The notes beneath the pieces were generated by a model. That model was not told the origin of the DNA, made no database searches, and worked only from the letters and a program-made list of their open reading frames with translations. Shown here in pieces: positions 29,063 to 39,114 of a stretch of DNA of 64,000 bases. Both the position numbers and the translations under genes were made by a program. Source of the stretch: Lathyrus oleraceus (lineage: Eukaryota > Streptophyta > Magnoliopsida > Fabales > Fabaceae); the NCBI RefSeq assembly GCF_024323335.1, contig NC_066583.1, positions 370,079,952-370,143,951 of the forward strand, in the 5' to 3' direction. The stretch's first letter is position 1; the number at the start of each line of letters is the position of its first letter.

Positions 29063-29400
29063 TTAGGCAAAGTATTTCTTGATTGCATCTGAATTCACAG
29101 GACGAATGAAATCCTCCTCATCCATTGTTGTAAGCATCAAAGCTCCGCCTGAAAAGGCTCTCTTAACAACATATGGACCCTCATAGTTTGGAGTCCACTT
29201 GCCCCTGGAATCGGGCGCGAAAGACAAAACTTTCTTGAGCACGAGGTCACCTTCTTGGAACACACGAGGCTTGACCTTCTTATCGAATGCTTTCTTCATT
29301 CTCTGCTGATATAACTGACCATGACACATGGCAGTCAATCGCTTCTCTTAGATCAAATTCAACCGGTCATAACGACTCTGAATCCATTCAGCATCAGTCA
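29063..29400 (-). pseudogene. Ogre-A integrase C-terminal fragment
   Basis: Sense translation includes DAEWIQSRYDRLNLI, an in-frame TAA (about 29348), EKRLTAMCHGQLYQQRMKKA, KKVKPRVFQEGDLVLKKVL, WTPNYEGPYVVKRAFSGGAL and a final DAIKKYFA. This is the end of a Ty3/gypsy integrase (GDLVL...GP(Y)VV). The same block with its own damage occurs in Ogre-C at 50394-50913. The catalytic core and all of RT/RNase H are missing upstream, so no active enzyme can result. Confidence 0.9.
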
Positions 29401-29427
29401 ACTAGGGATTTGAGGGTATCATTTTCC

Positions 29428-29532
29428 TTTTTTTTTTCTTAAATTATTTTTTTTTTTATTTTTGATTTTTTTTGATTTTTTTGATTTTTTTTTTATTTCT
29501 TTTATTTTTCATCCCCTCTTTTTTTTATTACA
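29428..29532. repeat. T-rich low-complexity tract at the pol deletion
   Basis: About 100 bp of T-runs with ATT and GATTTTT interruptions (A-rich in the sense of the element). It lies exactly where RT, RNase H and most of integrase are missing, between the integrase fragment and the PR-RT linker. Confidence 0.9.
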
Positions 29533-29730
29533 TTTGTAATGTCCCAGTTTGACTGTTTTGCTGATTCTCATGATACAACTGAATGAGCTTCTTTTCGTGC
29601 TCAAGAAAACGGGTAATCTCATCAGGAATCCCCTTCAACATCATCTTCCTATGCTTCAAATACAGGGAATTCAAGATTAGGAGATGGCGTTGGATCATTA
29701 TGTTCAATGGGTTTAGAAATCCCTGCATAA
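29533..29730 (-). pseudogene. Remnant of the protease-RT linker / RT N-terminus (Ogre-A)
   Basis: Sense translation in two frames gives NDPTPSPNLEFPVFEA, a stop, EDDVEG, then after a frame change IPDEITRFLEHEKKLIQ. This resembles the acidic segment ahead of RT in Ogre elements (a FEFP...IPDEI.RLLE.EEK pattern recalled from the family; Ogre-C has LLRQEEKVIQPPEE). It ends where the T-rich tract begins. Confidence 0.65.
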
Positions 29731-29984
29731 TGATTTTGGATAATGAAAAGCTTTAAAATTTAAACAAGCAAATCATTATGCAGATGAAAAGAGATTTTAT
29801 TCTTGTTTTTCATGGTTTTTTGTGATCACTGATTTCATGCAAAAGCAAAAAGTGAAAACAAATGGAAAAACAAAATGTTTAACAATGCATTAATTGAATG
29901 AAATATCATTGTATAAATGCTGCCAACAATGTCATCACTTCTCCTTTTGGCATAAGAGAAGGGTTTTTGAACAAAGTGAACAAA

Positions 29985-32900
29985 TTACGCTGACTTATGA
30001 ATGACTGTAGGAACATCCACAGCGACCCAATTGTGGCAGATCCCGCCAGGGATAGCAAAGTTGCTCAAGTCCTCTATATCCTCTTCCAGAATAGCAGCAG
30101 CTTCTTCAGCTTGATCAGCATGGATGAAACCTCCATTCTTGAACAATCCTTTCTCATTAAAGACCCCAGAAGAATAGCCAATGCCAGCCCGGGACTTGTT
30201 ATCTTCAAGCTCAATCATCTTCCCTAAACCAGCAACTGCACCACATTCGATGGCCAGTTTCGCATCACGATAGGAAGCAAATGAAAGAGACTTCTTCTCA
30301 ATCGGCTCAGCAATAGATAAAGCTTGGAAAGGCGTTCCAACTTCATCCTCAACATCAATATATGAGAAAGAAGACAAGTGGCTAACCAGGAGAGCCTTTT
30401 CTTCCCCTACCACAACCAGTTTCTTATTCTTGACGAATTTCAGCTTCTGGTGTAGGGTGGATGTCACGGCGCCAGCCTCGTGAATCCATGGTCTACCAAG
30501 GAGACAACTATAAGATGGGTGGATATCCATAACCTGAAAGGTAACTTGGAAATCACTTGGTCCAGTCTTGATTGGGAGATCAACCTCCCCAATCACGGTC
30601 TTACGCGACCCATCAAAAGGTTTCACAACAACACCACTCTGCCTCATGGGAGGCCCATGATATGACAATCTCGAAAGAGTGGTCTTTGGCAGTACATTCA
30701 AAGATGACCCAGTGTCCACCAGCACGTTGGACATGGCGTCGGTCTTGCAGTTCATAGAAATATGTAAAGCCATGTTGTGGTCTCTTCCCTCCTCAGGGAG
30801 ATCAGCGTCACAGAAACTCAAAGTGTTGCAAGCAGTAATGTTTGCAACTATACTATCAAACTGTTCAATCGTGACATCATGATCAACATAAGCCAGATCC
30901 AAAACTTTCTGCAGAGCCTCCCTATGAGGTTCTGAATTCAGAAGCAAAGATAGCACGGAGATTTTGGAAGGCGTTTGTAGAAGCTGGTCTACAACGTTGT
31001 ACTCACTCTTCTTGATGAGCCTCAGCATCTCATCACAATCTTCATTCACAATGCCACTCGGGCCAACAGAAGAAACAAGAGTCTTTTGTACAGAGGAGGA
31101 TTTGGCAACAGCAAGTGCCGGATTCGAAACATTCACTGCAGCCCCAACCGGACGCTCAGCAGAATCAGAAGCAACAGCCCTAGCCTGAGGCTTAGGCGCT
31201 GAAAACACACGACCACTACGGGTCAATCCACTCACATCAGCAATATTAACAACGGAAGTTGAAGGCAACGAAACTTCTTTCCCACCTTCCACAGCAACAG
31301 GATTATATCGGAAAGGAATAGATTTATCCGAAGAATAGGGCACAGGGCCTGCAGGTTTGATAATCAGAGAAGGAGAAACCTTTGGCTTGCTACCATCATA
31401 ACGGATGACAACAGGCTCGGGCAACTTGAACACAGGAGAAATAACATTTACTTCTGGTTCATCTTCATCAACATTTCGATTCTGCAGAATCTCAATGGTA
31501 CCATCATCCAACAGCTCTTGAAGCTCTCTTCGCACTTGGCGACAACCCAATCTATTCACAGAGCAAATACGGCATCTATCATGGTCGTGCTCCATATGAC
31601 TGTATTGACACAGCAGACGATGCAACTCGACCAATGACTGTCGAATATGGCTTACATATTTGACTTTATATTTGCCAGGGCAACCCTGGACCACGTTAAC
31701 CGACTTCCCATGCTCGGGCAATGGGTTCTTCGTAACATTCGGGCCTGAGTCCTCAAAGCTCAGAATGCCGCATCTCATAAGGTCTTGAACCTTAGTCTTC
31801 AATGGATAGCAGTTCTCAATATTGTCTCCCGGAGCACCGGAATGATAAACACAATGTTGATCGGGCTTGTACCACCACTGCGGGTTAGCAGGCACAGCCG
31901 GAGGCTCTCTGGGAGTAACCAGTTTCCGCTCCAATAAAGAGGGATAAAGCTCAGCATATGACATAGGAATTGGATCGAAACTGATCTTTTTCCTATCATA
32001 ACTCAGATTGGCCTGATTACTGGTACTGCCACGAGGCTGGTAAGCCTGTTGCTGTGGACGATGTTGTTGTTGATACTGAGGTTGTTGCTGATGATGACTA
32101 TTGTCTCTGAAGACAGGTGCTATATGAGCCACCTGATGCTGACCGCTGGCATGACGCACAGGCTTCCTCTTGGCAGAGGGTCTTCTAGGTTTAGCATGAG
32201 ATTGCACAGCATGTGCCTCCCCATCTTTCTTCTTAAACGCCCCATATCGTTTAGAAGAGCTCTCATCTTTAGACAACCGTCCTTCCCGGACTCCTTCCTC
32301 CAAACGCATCCCCATGTTCACCATCTCGGTGAAATCGGAGGGAGCACTCGCGACCATCCGCTCATAATAAAATGAACTAAGAGGCTTCAAAAAGATCTTA
32401 GTCATCTCCTTCTCTTCCAGCGGAGGAGTAATCTGAGTTGCCAGCTCTCGCCACCTCTGGGCGTACTCCTTAAATGTCTCTTTATCCTTCTGAGACATGG
32501 CCCTGAGTTGATCACGGTCAGGAGCCATATCAACATTATACTTGTATTGTTTGACGAAGGCTTCGCCAAGATCGTTGAAGGATCGGATGTTTGCACTATC
32601 AAGGCTCATATACCAACGAAGAGCTGCACCGGACAAACTATCCTGAAAGTAATGAATCAAAAGCTGATCATTATCGGTCTGAGTAGACATTTTCTTGGCG
32701 TACATGACCAGGTGAGCGAGAGGGAAGGTGTTCCCCTTATACTTCTCAAAGTCAGGGACTTTGAATTTGACAGGTATCTTAACACCGGGAACCAGGCATA
32801 ACTCGGCAGCAGACTTGCCGAACAAATCTTTCCCTCGGAGGGTCTTCAATTCCTTACGGAGCTCAAGGAATTGGTCATTCATCGCATCCATCTTCTCATT

Positions 32901-33272
32901 AACATCTGGGCCCTCAGACGGCTCAGAATGATAGATGGTGTCGTCTACCCTGGGAATGGTATGCACGACAGGAGGAGGCATCGCAAGGACCGGGCTAGAT
33001 GCCGGCATGGAAGCAAAGGTAGGAGCTGGAATATCAGGCATGAAACCTGGAGGCATACCCCACGGAAACCCGACTGGCATGGCATGCGGCGCAAAATGAG
33101 CATTGGCAGCTGGCACAGTCGAAGACACAACCTCTGATATAACAGTCCTCTGGGGAGGAGTTGCAGGAGGTGGAGACGGTTGATTCTGCGCAGCTAACAA
33201 TTGCTCCATCAAAGCACCCAATCTGGCGACCTCTTCCTTCAGCTCTCTGTTCTCTTGTTCTAACTGATCCAT
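29985..33272 (-). CDS. Ogre-A Gag-protease polyprotein
   Basis: Intact frame of 1,095 aa. The ATG at 33272 (MDQLEQENREL) is chosen because the open frame further upstream to 33401 begins with TTG and has no ATG. Residues: N-terminal coiled coil 1-25, Pro-rich region 30-110, retrotransposon gag domain about 178-302 (YKGNTFPLAHLVMYAKKM, YFQDSLSGAALRWYMSL, FKEYAQRWRELATQITPP), Gln/His-rich stretch about 395-420, a zinc-knuckle-like CVYHSGAPGDNIENC at 474-488, and an aspartic protease with DTGSS at 853-857 and CLLGRPWIHEAGAV near 923. Gag would form the particle and protease would cleave the polyprotein. No stop or frameshift, although pol behind it is gone, so it might still supply Gag. Confidence 0.93.
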   Translation of the reverse strand: MDQLEQENRELKEEVARLGALMEQLLAAQNQPSPPPATPPQRTVISEVVSSTVPAANAHFAPHAMPVGFPWGMPPGFMPDIPAPTFASMPASSPVLAMPPPVVHTIPRVDDTIYHSEPSEGPDVNEKMDAMNDQFLELRKELKTLRGKDLFGKSAAELCLVPGVKIPVKFKVPDFEKYKGNTFPLAHLVMYAKKMSTQTDNDQLLIHYFQDSLSGAALRWYMSLDSANIRSFNDLGEAFVKQYKYNVDMAPDRDQLRAMSQKDKETFKEYAQRWRELATQITPPLEEKEMTKIFLKPLSSFYYERMVASAPSDFTEMVNMGMRLEEGVREGRLSKDESSSKRYGAFKKKDGEAHAVQSHAKPRRPSAKRKPVRHASGQHQVAHIAPVFRDNSHHQQQPQYQQQHRPQQQAYQPRGSTSNQANLSYDRKKISFDPIPMSYAELYPSLLERKLVTPREPPAVPANPQWWYKPDQHCVYHSGAPGDNIENCYPLKTKVQDLMRCGILSFEDSGPNVTKNPLPEHGKSVNVVQGCPGKYKVKYVSHIRQSLVELHRLLCQYSHMEHDHDRCRICSVNRLGCRQVRRELQELLDDGTIEILQNRNVDEDEPEVNVISPVFKLPEPVVIRYDGSKPKVSPSLIIKPAGPVPYSSDKSIPFRYNPVAVEGGKEVSLPSTSVVNIADVSGLTRSGRVFSAPKPQARAVASDSAERPVGAAVNVSNPALAVAKSSSVQKTLVSSVGPSGIVNEDCDEMLRLIKKSEYNVVDQLLQTPSKISVLSLLLNSEPHREALQKVLDLAYVDHDVTIEQFDSIVANITACNTLSFCDADLPEEGRDHNMALHISMNCKTDAMSNVLVDTGSSLNVLPKTTLSRLSYHGPPMRQSGVVVKPFDGSRKTVIGEVDLPIKTGPSDFQVTFQVMDIHPSYSCLLGRPWIHEAGAVTSTLHQKLKFVKNKKLVVVGEEKALLVSHLSSFSYIDVEDEVGTPFQALSIAEPIEKKSLSFASYRDAKLAIECGAVAGLGKMIELEDNKSRAGIGYSSGVFNEKGLFKNGGFIHADQAEEAAAILEEDIEDLSNFAIPGGICHNWVAVDVPTVIHKSA

Positions 33273-33569
33273 CACTCTTGCAGAATTGGCTCTGGTATAG
33301 TACCGATGAGTCAGCTTATCTTCAAAATAAATGAAGAGCACAGAGTTAGGCCACAGACAAGAAGACCAGAACAACCTGCTTATGCAAAATGATGCATGCA
33401 ATGCTTGTGCATATGCTTTGTTTTAATTTCAAGGAACTTTTAGGGTTCTATCTGCAATTTTTGAATATTTAAACATTTAATAGCATATGGAAAATATCTC
33501 ATTAAATATATTCGAGACAAAGAAGTACAACATTTTTTATTATTACAAGGGAAAAGGAAAATGAACATC

Positions 33570-34977
33570 CTATGGTTCCCTAGAAGCTCGAGATGCTGGA
33601 AGACGAGATACACAAAGCTTCTTGATCTCTCTCTCATATGTTGCTTCCATATCCGCTTTCTCTTTAGCAAGTCGATCATACTTCCTCTTCCAGAACTTGG
33701 AAGACTGAGGAAGCAAAGAAGTCCAGGTATCATCAGGATCATCTATCACCTGATGCTCGAGGAATTCGATCAGAGCGTCTTTCTCCTTGATTTGCTGAAG
33801 CAACTCTTCTCTTTCACGGATCCAGGCACGTGAAAGGTCTTCTTCTCTCGACTCCCCTACATCTTGGTTAGGGAGGGTTGAAGGCCCAGCCACAACCAAC
33901 GGTGTAGGTCTCGGATAATCATACGGCATAAGATACTCAGAAGCTCTCTGTCTGACCCAAGAAGTATACGGCTCCAAAGCAATGCAGTTCTTCGGACCCA
34001 ACTCATTTCTACCCTTCTTGTGAATCTTGTGCCAAGCGCGAACCATCCTGGCTTTCAGGCCTTGGGGATCTTTACCCTCCTGAAAGAACACATCTTCTAA
34101 CAGAATGTTATGAGGTTTATCCTTTAGGGGGAACCCAAGCTGACGACGTGCTAAGATAGGATTGTAACTGATCCCACCACATGTACCAAGAAGAGGCACA
34201 TTAGGGAATTCACCACAATAATCAATGATCTGAACAGTATCATACACACGATCATACCAAGAGATATCGTCATTAGTGAGAGACATAAGTCTTGTAGACC
34301 ACCGTAGACATCCCTTGTTCTCCTTGAAAGCAAACATCTGCGGTAAGTGAGAAATAAACCACTTATACAACAGAGGCAAACAGCACACAATAACTCCTCC
34401 GCCCTCTGCATTCCTCAGATGCAAAGAGAAATAGGCATCACCCAACAGAGTCGGAACGAGATTAAGAACTGAAAAGATCCTAATGGCGTTCACATCTACA
34501 AATTTGTCGATGTTGGGGAACAATACCAATCCATAGATGAGCAGCACGAATATGGCTTCAAAGGCATCCTCACTCATGGCCTTCCCATAAACGGTAGCTT
34601 GAGCGATGAGGAAATCAGAAGGAAGACCTCGAATTCCACCTTTGGTGGTCATATGCGCTTCAATCAGGGATTCATCTATGTGCAACAAATCTGCAATCTC
34701 TCGAGAAGTCGGAATACTCTCTAGGCCACTGAACGGCACCTGATCCAAAATAGGAATACCCACAAGATGAGCATACTCCTCCAAGGTAGGCAACAGCTGA
34801 AAGTCCGGAAAGGAGAAGCAGTGATACAGAGGATCATAGAACTGAGCCAAAGTACTCATCAACCCTTCGTTAACCCGAGTAGTCAACAGAGATAGAAGCT
34901 TCCCATAACGAGCTTTGAAACCCAAGGGATCTAGTACATAAGATCTCAGATTCCTTAACTCTTTCAGATCGGGTTGT
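33570..34977 (-). pseudogene. Ogre-A ORF1 protein, N-terminus cut off by the Cyclops insertion
   Basis: The frame is open from the insertion point to the stop at 33570 (about 468 codons, no internal stop). No ATG is needed within the window: residues continue upstream through LRNLRSYVLDPLGFKARYG to 34977. Features: TLAQFYDPLYHCFSFPDFQL and TLEEYAHLVGIPI (plant-mobile-domain/DUF7745-like pattern), a middle domain with TYWR-like tryptophan-rich segments, and a charged C-terminal coiled coil (REELLQQIKEKDALIEFLEH). ORF1 upstream of gag is typical of Ogre elements; its function is unknown. The first exon or start should lie to the right of the Cyclops element, outside the window. Confidence 0.85.
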
Positions 34978-36477
34978 TGTTAGATACCCAAAAGTGCTTA
35001 TTTGAGCTATCAAATATGGGTATCTTTCACTCCATTTCCTTGCTAAAATGTCGAAACCACCTTTGTTTCAGATGAAATGCAATGCAATGATAATCTATCT
35101 TGGTACCTTTGATTTGTGTGTTATTGTGCAGGAAGTAGGCATGAAATAATAGAAAATGAAGACACAAGAAATGTGGCAAAGGGATCAAATGAAACAAGCA
35201 TTCATCAGCTGCCTCGCTAGGCGAGGGCTGTGGCGAAGGACTCGCTAGGCGAGCGTCCAGCGAGCGTCCAGCGAGAAGCTCCAGTATTTAACAGAGGCAA
35301 ACATCACCACACTCGCTAGGCGAGCTTCCAGCGAGGAGTGTGGCGAACGCGTCCAGACTTGGTGAAAAGCGCAGCCAGCACTCACTCGCTAGGCGAGCCA
35401 TTAGCGAGCTCCCAACGAGCATTCCAGTAGCAAAACCTCTCAACCTTGCTGGGGCGAAGGTTGAAGCGTGTCCTTCGCTAGGTGAAGGTTTTGTTCGCTA
35501 GGCGAACATGACAGTCTGGGAAAGGTTGTTTCTCTGGGCGCAGGTGCCTCAATTAGGGGCTCGCTAGGCGAGCCATTCTGCTCGCCTAGCGAGCATGACA
35601 GCCCAGTAGCTGCTCTATAAGTAGCAAGTGCCACTTTTTGGAGCCATACCTAGTTTTTCACACTTTTGTACTTTTGAGAGATATTTTACAGCATTGTTCC
35701 AAGAATCTTTTGTGACCTAGATTTCATTTCTCTTCATCTCTTAACCATCTTTTACAAAAAAGAAGGTGGATTCCCATCCAATCTTGATTATTCGACTTGG
35801 ATGTTGATCAACCTTCTTCCGAAACTTGCCGACCAAGCTACCATGAAAATGAGTAGCTAAGTCCTCCATTTGTCAAGGTTAGATGTAGATGATCATTAGC
35901 TTTGTGTGTAAATGTAAGGATCTTCATTTGTAAACTCTTTAATGGTGAATATATGATGAAAACTTTGTTCTTATTCAAAACTCTTTGTGTTGGTTTATGA
36001 TCGAGAGATGTTTACCAACTCTTAACCTAGGTTTTCATCCAAACTTGTTTGTTAGCTAGAGATAGTAATGAATGATTTTGTTCACCATAAGGTTGAACCA
36101 AAAAGTTGTCATTTTGATAGATTGTGTTAGAGATAAACAATGGATCAAAATGGGAAAACTCACAATGTGTGTTAGAGATAAACACATTGGGAGGACTTTG
36201 TGAAATAATTTATCATCTAAAGGAGTTTATAAGCTTGTTGGTCGAACATATACATGCAAAGTGATCGTTGAACCCTAACTTTGGCAATATTTCTCAAATA
36301 TTCAAACCAAAACTTTTACCGCATTTAATTACATTTTTATGCAAGATACCGTGACAAACACCAAAACCCTATTGTTACCTTAAGCTAAGAATTAATACAA
36401 CCATCGAAAGGCGGTGATATCTTACAATCCCTGTGGATACGATAACAAAAACCCGACACTTAAGATTACAATCAACA
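34978..36477 (+). repeat. 5' LTR of the Cyclops-like element (1,500 bp)
   Basis: Begins TGTTAGATACCCAAAAGTGC and ends GATTACAATCAACA (TG...CA), 3 nt before the primer site. It contains GCTGCTCTATAAGTAGCAAG near 35609-35630, a TATA-type promoter candidate, and the palindrome cluster just upstream of it. No partner LTR is present to measure age. Confidence 0.9.
35212..35597. repeat. Cluster of CTCGCTAGGCGAG palindromes in the Cyclops LTR
   Basis: Eight palindromic sites in 385 bp centred on GCTAGGCG or a variant, near 35212, 35241, 35310, 35385, 35473, 35492, 35560 and 35580. Outer arms vary but stay complementary: CCTCG/CGAGG, CCTTCG/GAAGG (core GCTAGGT), GTTCG/CGAAC, GGCTCG/CGAGCC, TGCTCG/CGAGCA. 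Single arms (CCAGCGAG) are scattered between them. Confidence 0.9.
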
Positions 36478-36480
36478 AAA

Positions 36481-36498
36481 TGGCGCCGTTGCCGGGGA
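36481..36498 (+). other. Cyclops primer-binding site (tRNA-Asp type)
   Basis: TGGCGCCGTTGCCGGGGA lies 3 nt after the LTR. It is complementary to the 3' end of plant tRNA-Asp (…TCCCCGGCAACGGCGCCA), the primer known for Athila-type elements. Confidence 0.9.
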
Positions 36499-36603
36499 TT
36501 GTAAATTGATATTGCGAGCATCGCAATGGTTGCTTAATTTTTAGCTTTCGAATTTTTGACTTGTGCTTGTAATTTGTTTAGTTTAGTGTGCAGCTTACGT
36601 TTT

Positions 36604-39114
36604 ATGCGAGGGAAAATCCCTGTGGACGAACTTCTTTTTGATCCTAAGATCGAGAGAACCGCAAGGAGGCTCAATAGCAAAACGAGACGTAGGAGGCAAC
36701 AGGCTAGACAACGTCAAGAGCAAGGAGAAAGTTCTTCTACCATAAATCCACCACCATTCATACCTAACATGGAGCCACCACAACCGCCTATTTCTACTCC
36801 ATGCATAAACAGTCCAAGAAACACCGCTCAGTTTGCCAACCACACGGGAAGGCAAGCTGAGATGAAAACGGGAACTCTCAATTTATTATATGGAAGTCCA
36901 TTCACCGGAATGGACCATGAAGATCCCTTTGCTTTTCTCACAAAATTTTATGAGATAGCATTGGCGGCCGGAGTGGATCAGGCTCAGGAGCTCCCGTTGT
37001 TCAGAAGATTATTTCCCCACGCTTTGCTCGGCAAATCAAAAGATTGGTACTTAGATCAAACACCAGCCGTCATGACAGACTGGAACGTGTTAGAAGAGAA
37101 GTTCATCGAAAGATTCTTCTCCCATAATCGGTTCATGGAATCCAAGACGGCCATCTCGGTGTTTGCACAAGGAATCAATGAATCCTTAAATGAAGCGTGG
37201 GAAAGATTCAAGTCCATGCTTCGGAAATGTAAAGGGCATGGATTTGATGAATTGACTCAAATCCATATCTTCAAAAATGTACTTCAACCAAATTGCAAGA
37301 CGTTGTTGGATGCTACCTCGGGTGGCTCTTTATTGTCTAAAAGTGCCGAAGAAGCTACAAATATCATAAATCGAATGGCTCTAAATGATCTTCAGAGTCA
37401 AAGTCGAGGCAACTCTTTGAAGAAGCCGGGAGTGCTTGAACTAGGGACGAACGATGCCATCCTTGCCCAAAACAAGCTCATCTCACAACAAGTGGAACTC
37501 TTAACGCAACAAATTAAAGAGTTGAGAGAACCGTCTAAAGCTAAACAAATAGCTTGTTGTGAGCTTTGCAAAGGTGAGCATGACACCGGATTCTGTCCAC
37601 CTCCGGGATTCGAAGATGTAAACTACATGGCAAACCAAAGGGACTACCAACCGAGACAACAACAACAACAACCTTATCAACCGCACCCTCAAAATCAACA
37701 ACAACATTACCAAGGGAACCAAGGGTTCCAACCTAGGAGTAACTATTACCATAACCAAGGTTATGGAGGTGGTTCTTCTAGCCGTCAAAACCCTCCCCAA
37801 AATCCTTATCAACCTCAACAACCGCCGGTCGTAACTTCTAAGTTGGAAGACACATTGACGCAATTCATGCAAATGTCAATGGCAAATCAAAAAAGAAACG
37901 ACGCGGCTATAAAAAATCTCGAGACTCAAGTTGGGCAACTTGCTAAGCAACTCGCGGAACAACAAACCGGTCCTTCCTTTTCGGCAAACACGCAAACAAA
38001 TCCTAAGGAACATTGTAAAGCTATCATGACGAGAAGTGGGAGGGAGTTAATTAGTGAGAATAAAAAAAGAGAAGAGAAAGAAAATGAGGAGGAAATATTG
38101 GAGGAAAATATTGATGGTGAAGTGGGGGAGTGGAGTGAGGAGGAAGAAGTTGAAAAGAACAAAAAGAATGGTGAAGTTGAAAAGAAAAAAAGTGTGGAGA
38201 TTGAGAAAAATACGATTGATGAAGTAATGGGGGAGGAAGTGAAAAAGCCTAGATGGAGGAGTTCTAGAGTTGCAAAGGGAAAGGAGGTAGTGAGCACTAC
38301 TCCAATCCAAAATCTTCCTTATCCTCATGCCCCGTCCAAAAGGGAGAATGAACGGCATTACGCCCGGTTCATGGATATTTTTAAACAACTACAAATCAAC
38401 ATTCCGTTTGCCGAAGCCTTGGAGCAAATGCCCAAGTATACCAAATTCATGAAGGACATACTTACAAAAAAACGGAGGTATACGGAACCGGAGACCATCG
38501 TCCTAGATGCGAGCTGTAGTGCCATTATTCAAAGGACGCTTCCTAAAAAAGAGGTTGATCCGGGAAGAGTTACTTTGCTAGTTAAAATTGGAGATATCTA
38601 TGTCGGTAAAGGACTAATTGACTTGGGGTCAAGCATTAATCTTATACCTTTATCAATTATAAAGAGGCTTGGCAACATTGAAATTAAGTCCATCCGAATG
38701 ACGTTGCAATTGGCAGATAAATCGACAACCCATCCGCATGGCGTAGCCCAAGATGTTTTGGTTAAAGTCGACAAATTCTTTTTCCCGGTCGATTTTATTG
38801 TTATTGATATGGAGGAAGATGATGATGCTCCGCTCATCTTGGGCCGACCATTCATGAAGACCGCGCGAATGATGATAGATGTTGATGACAGTTTAATGAA
38901 GGTGAGAGTCCAAAATGAGGAAGTAACATTCGATCTATTCGAAGCAATGAAGCATTCAAAAGATAGAAATGATAGCTTTCGCATCGATGTGATCGAAGAC
39001 GCTATTTTGGAAGTTTCTAAGCATATTCATGAGATATCTCCTATGGAGTTAGCTCTTGACGACTCATTGGAGGTTTTCACCGTTGAAGAAGAGCTAGATC
39101 TTGAGGATGCTTAA
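36604..39114 (+). CDS. Cyclops/Athila-like Gag-protease frame
   Basis: 836 aa from the ATG at 36604 (MRGKIPVDELL); the frame runs further upstream only from a TTG. Residues: basic N-terminus 20-40, gag domain about 100-230 (LFRRLFPHALLGKSKDWYL, VLEEKFIERFFSHNRF, AWERFKSMLRKC), zinc knuckle CELCKGEHDTGFC 319-331, Gln-rich stretch 350-410, acidic Glu/Lys region 485-550, and an aspartic protease with GLIDLGSSINLIPLSI (Asp about 673) and LILGRPFMKTARMMIDV. It ends prematurely at a TAA (39112-39114): one base appears lost just before, because the family frame (CLKELDSLDELQPWEVEEED) continues in another phase. Confidence 0.92.
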   Translation: MRGKIPVDELLFDPKIERTARRLNSKTRRRRQQARQRQEQGESSSTINPPPFIPNMEPPQPPISTPCINSPRNTAQFANHTGRQAEMKTGTLNLLYGSPFTGMDHEDPFAFLTKFYEIALAAGVDQAQELPLFRRLFPHALLGKSKDWYLDQTPAVMTDWNVLEEKFIERFFSHNRFMESKTAISVFAQGINESLNEAWERFKSMLRKCKGHGFDELTQIHIFKNVLQPNCKTLLDATSGGSLLSKSAEEATNIINRMALNDLQSQSRGNSLKKPGVLELGTNDAILAQNKLISQQVELLTQQIKELREPSKAKQIACCELCKGEHDTGFCPPPGFEDVNYMANQRDYQPRQQQQQPYQPHPQNQQQHYQGNQGFQPRSNYYHNQGYGGGSSSRQNPPQNPYQPQQPPVVTSKLEDTLTQFMQMSMANQKRNDAAIKNLETQVGQLAKQLAEQQTGPSFSANTQTNPKEHCKAIMTRSGRELISENKKREEKENEEEILEENIDGEVGEWSEEEEVEKNKKNGEVEKKKSVEIEKNTIDEVMGEEVKKPRWRSSRVAKGKEVVSTTPIQNLPYPHAPSKRENERHYARFMDIFKQLQINIPFAEALEQMPKYTKFMKDILTKKRRYTEPETIVLDASCSAIIQRTLPKKEVDPGRVTLLVKIGDIYVGKGLIDLGSSINLIPLSIIKRLGNIEIKSIRMTLQLADKSTTHPHGVAQDVLVKVDKFFFPVDFIVIDMEEDDDAPLILGRPFMKTARMMIDVDDSLMKVRVQNEEVTFDLFEAMKHSKDRNDSFRIDVIEDAILEVSKHIHEISPMELALDDSLEVFTVEEELDLEDA

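Larger units (their letters stand above)
19235..34977 (-). mobile_element. Ogre-A: Ogre-type Ty3/gypsy element, pol-deleted, 5' end displaced
   Basis: Minus-strand order from the right: ORF1 (cut at 34977), gag-protease (33272-29985), a PR-RT linker remnant, an integrase C-terminus (29400-29063), a hairpin array, a long repeat-rich 3' untranslated region, a polypurine tract, and a 5.2 kb 3' LTR. Very long LTRs, an extra ORF upstream of gag, and gag-PR separated from pol are the known hallmarks of the Ogre/Tat group in legumes. RT, RNase H and most of integrase are missing. The 5' LTR, primer site and ORF1 start must lie beyond the Cyclops element, outside this window, so the target duplication (left flank ATGAG) cannot be checked. 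Confidence 0.92.

Noticed and set aside
35440..35634. Minus-strand frame in the Cyclops LTR
   Set aside because: It is produced by the palindrome cluster; no coding support.
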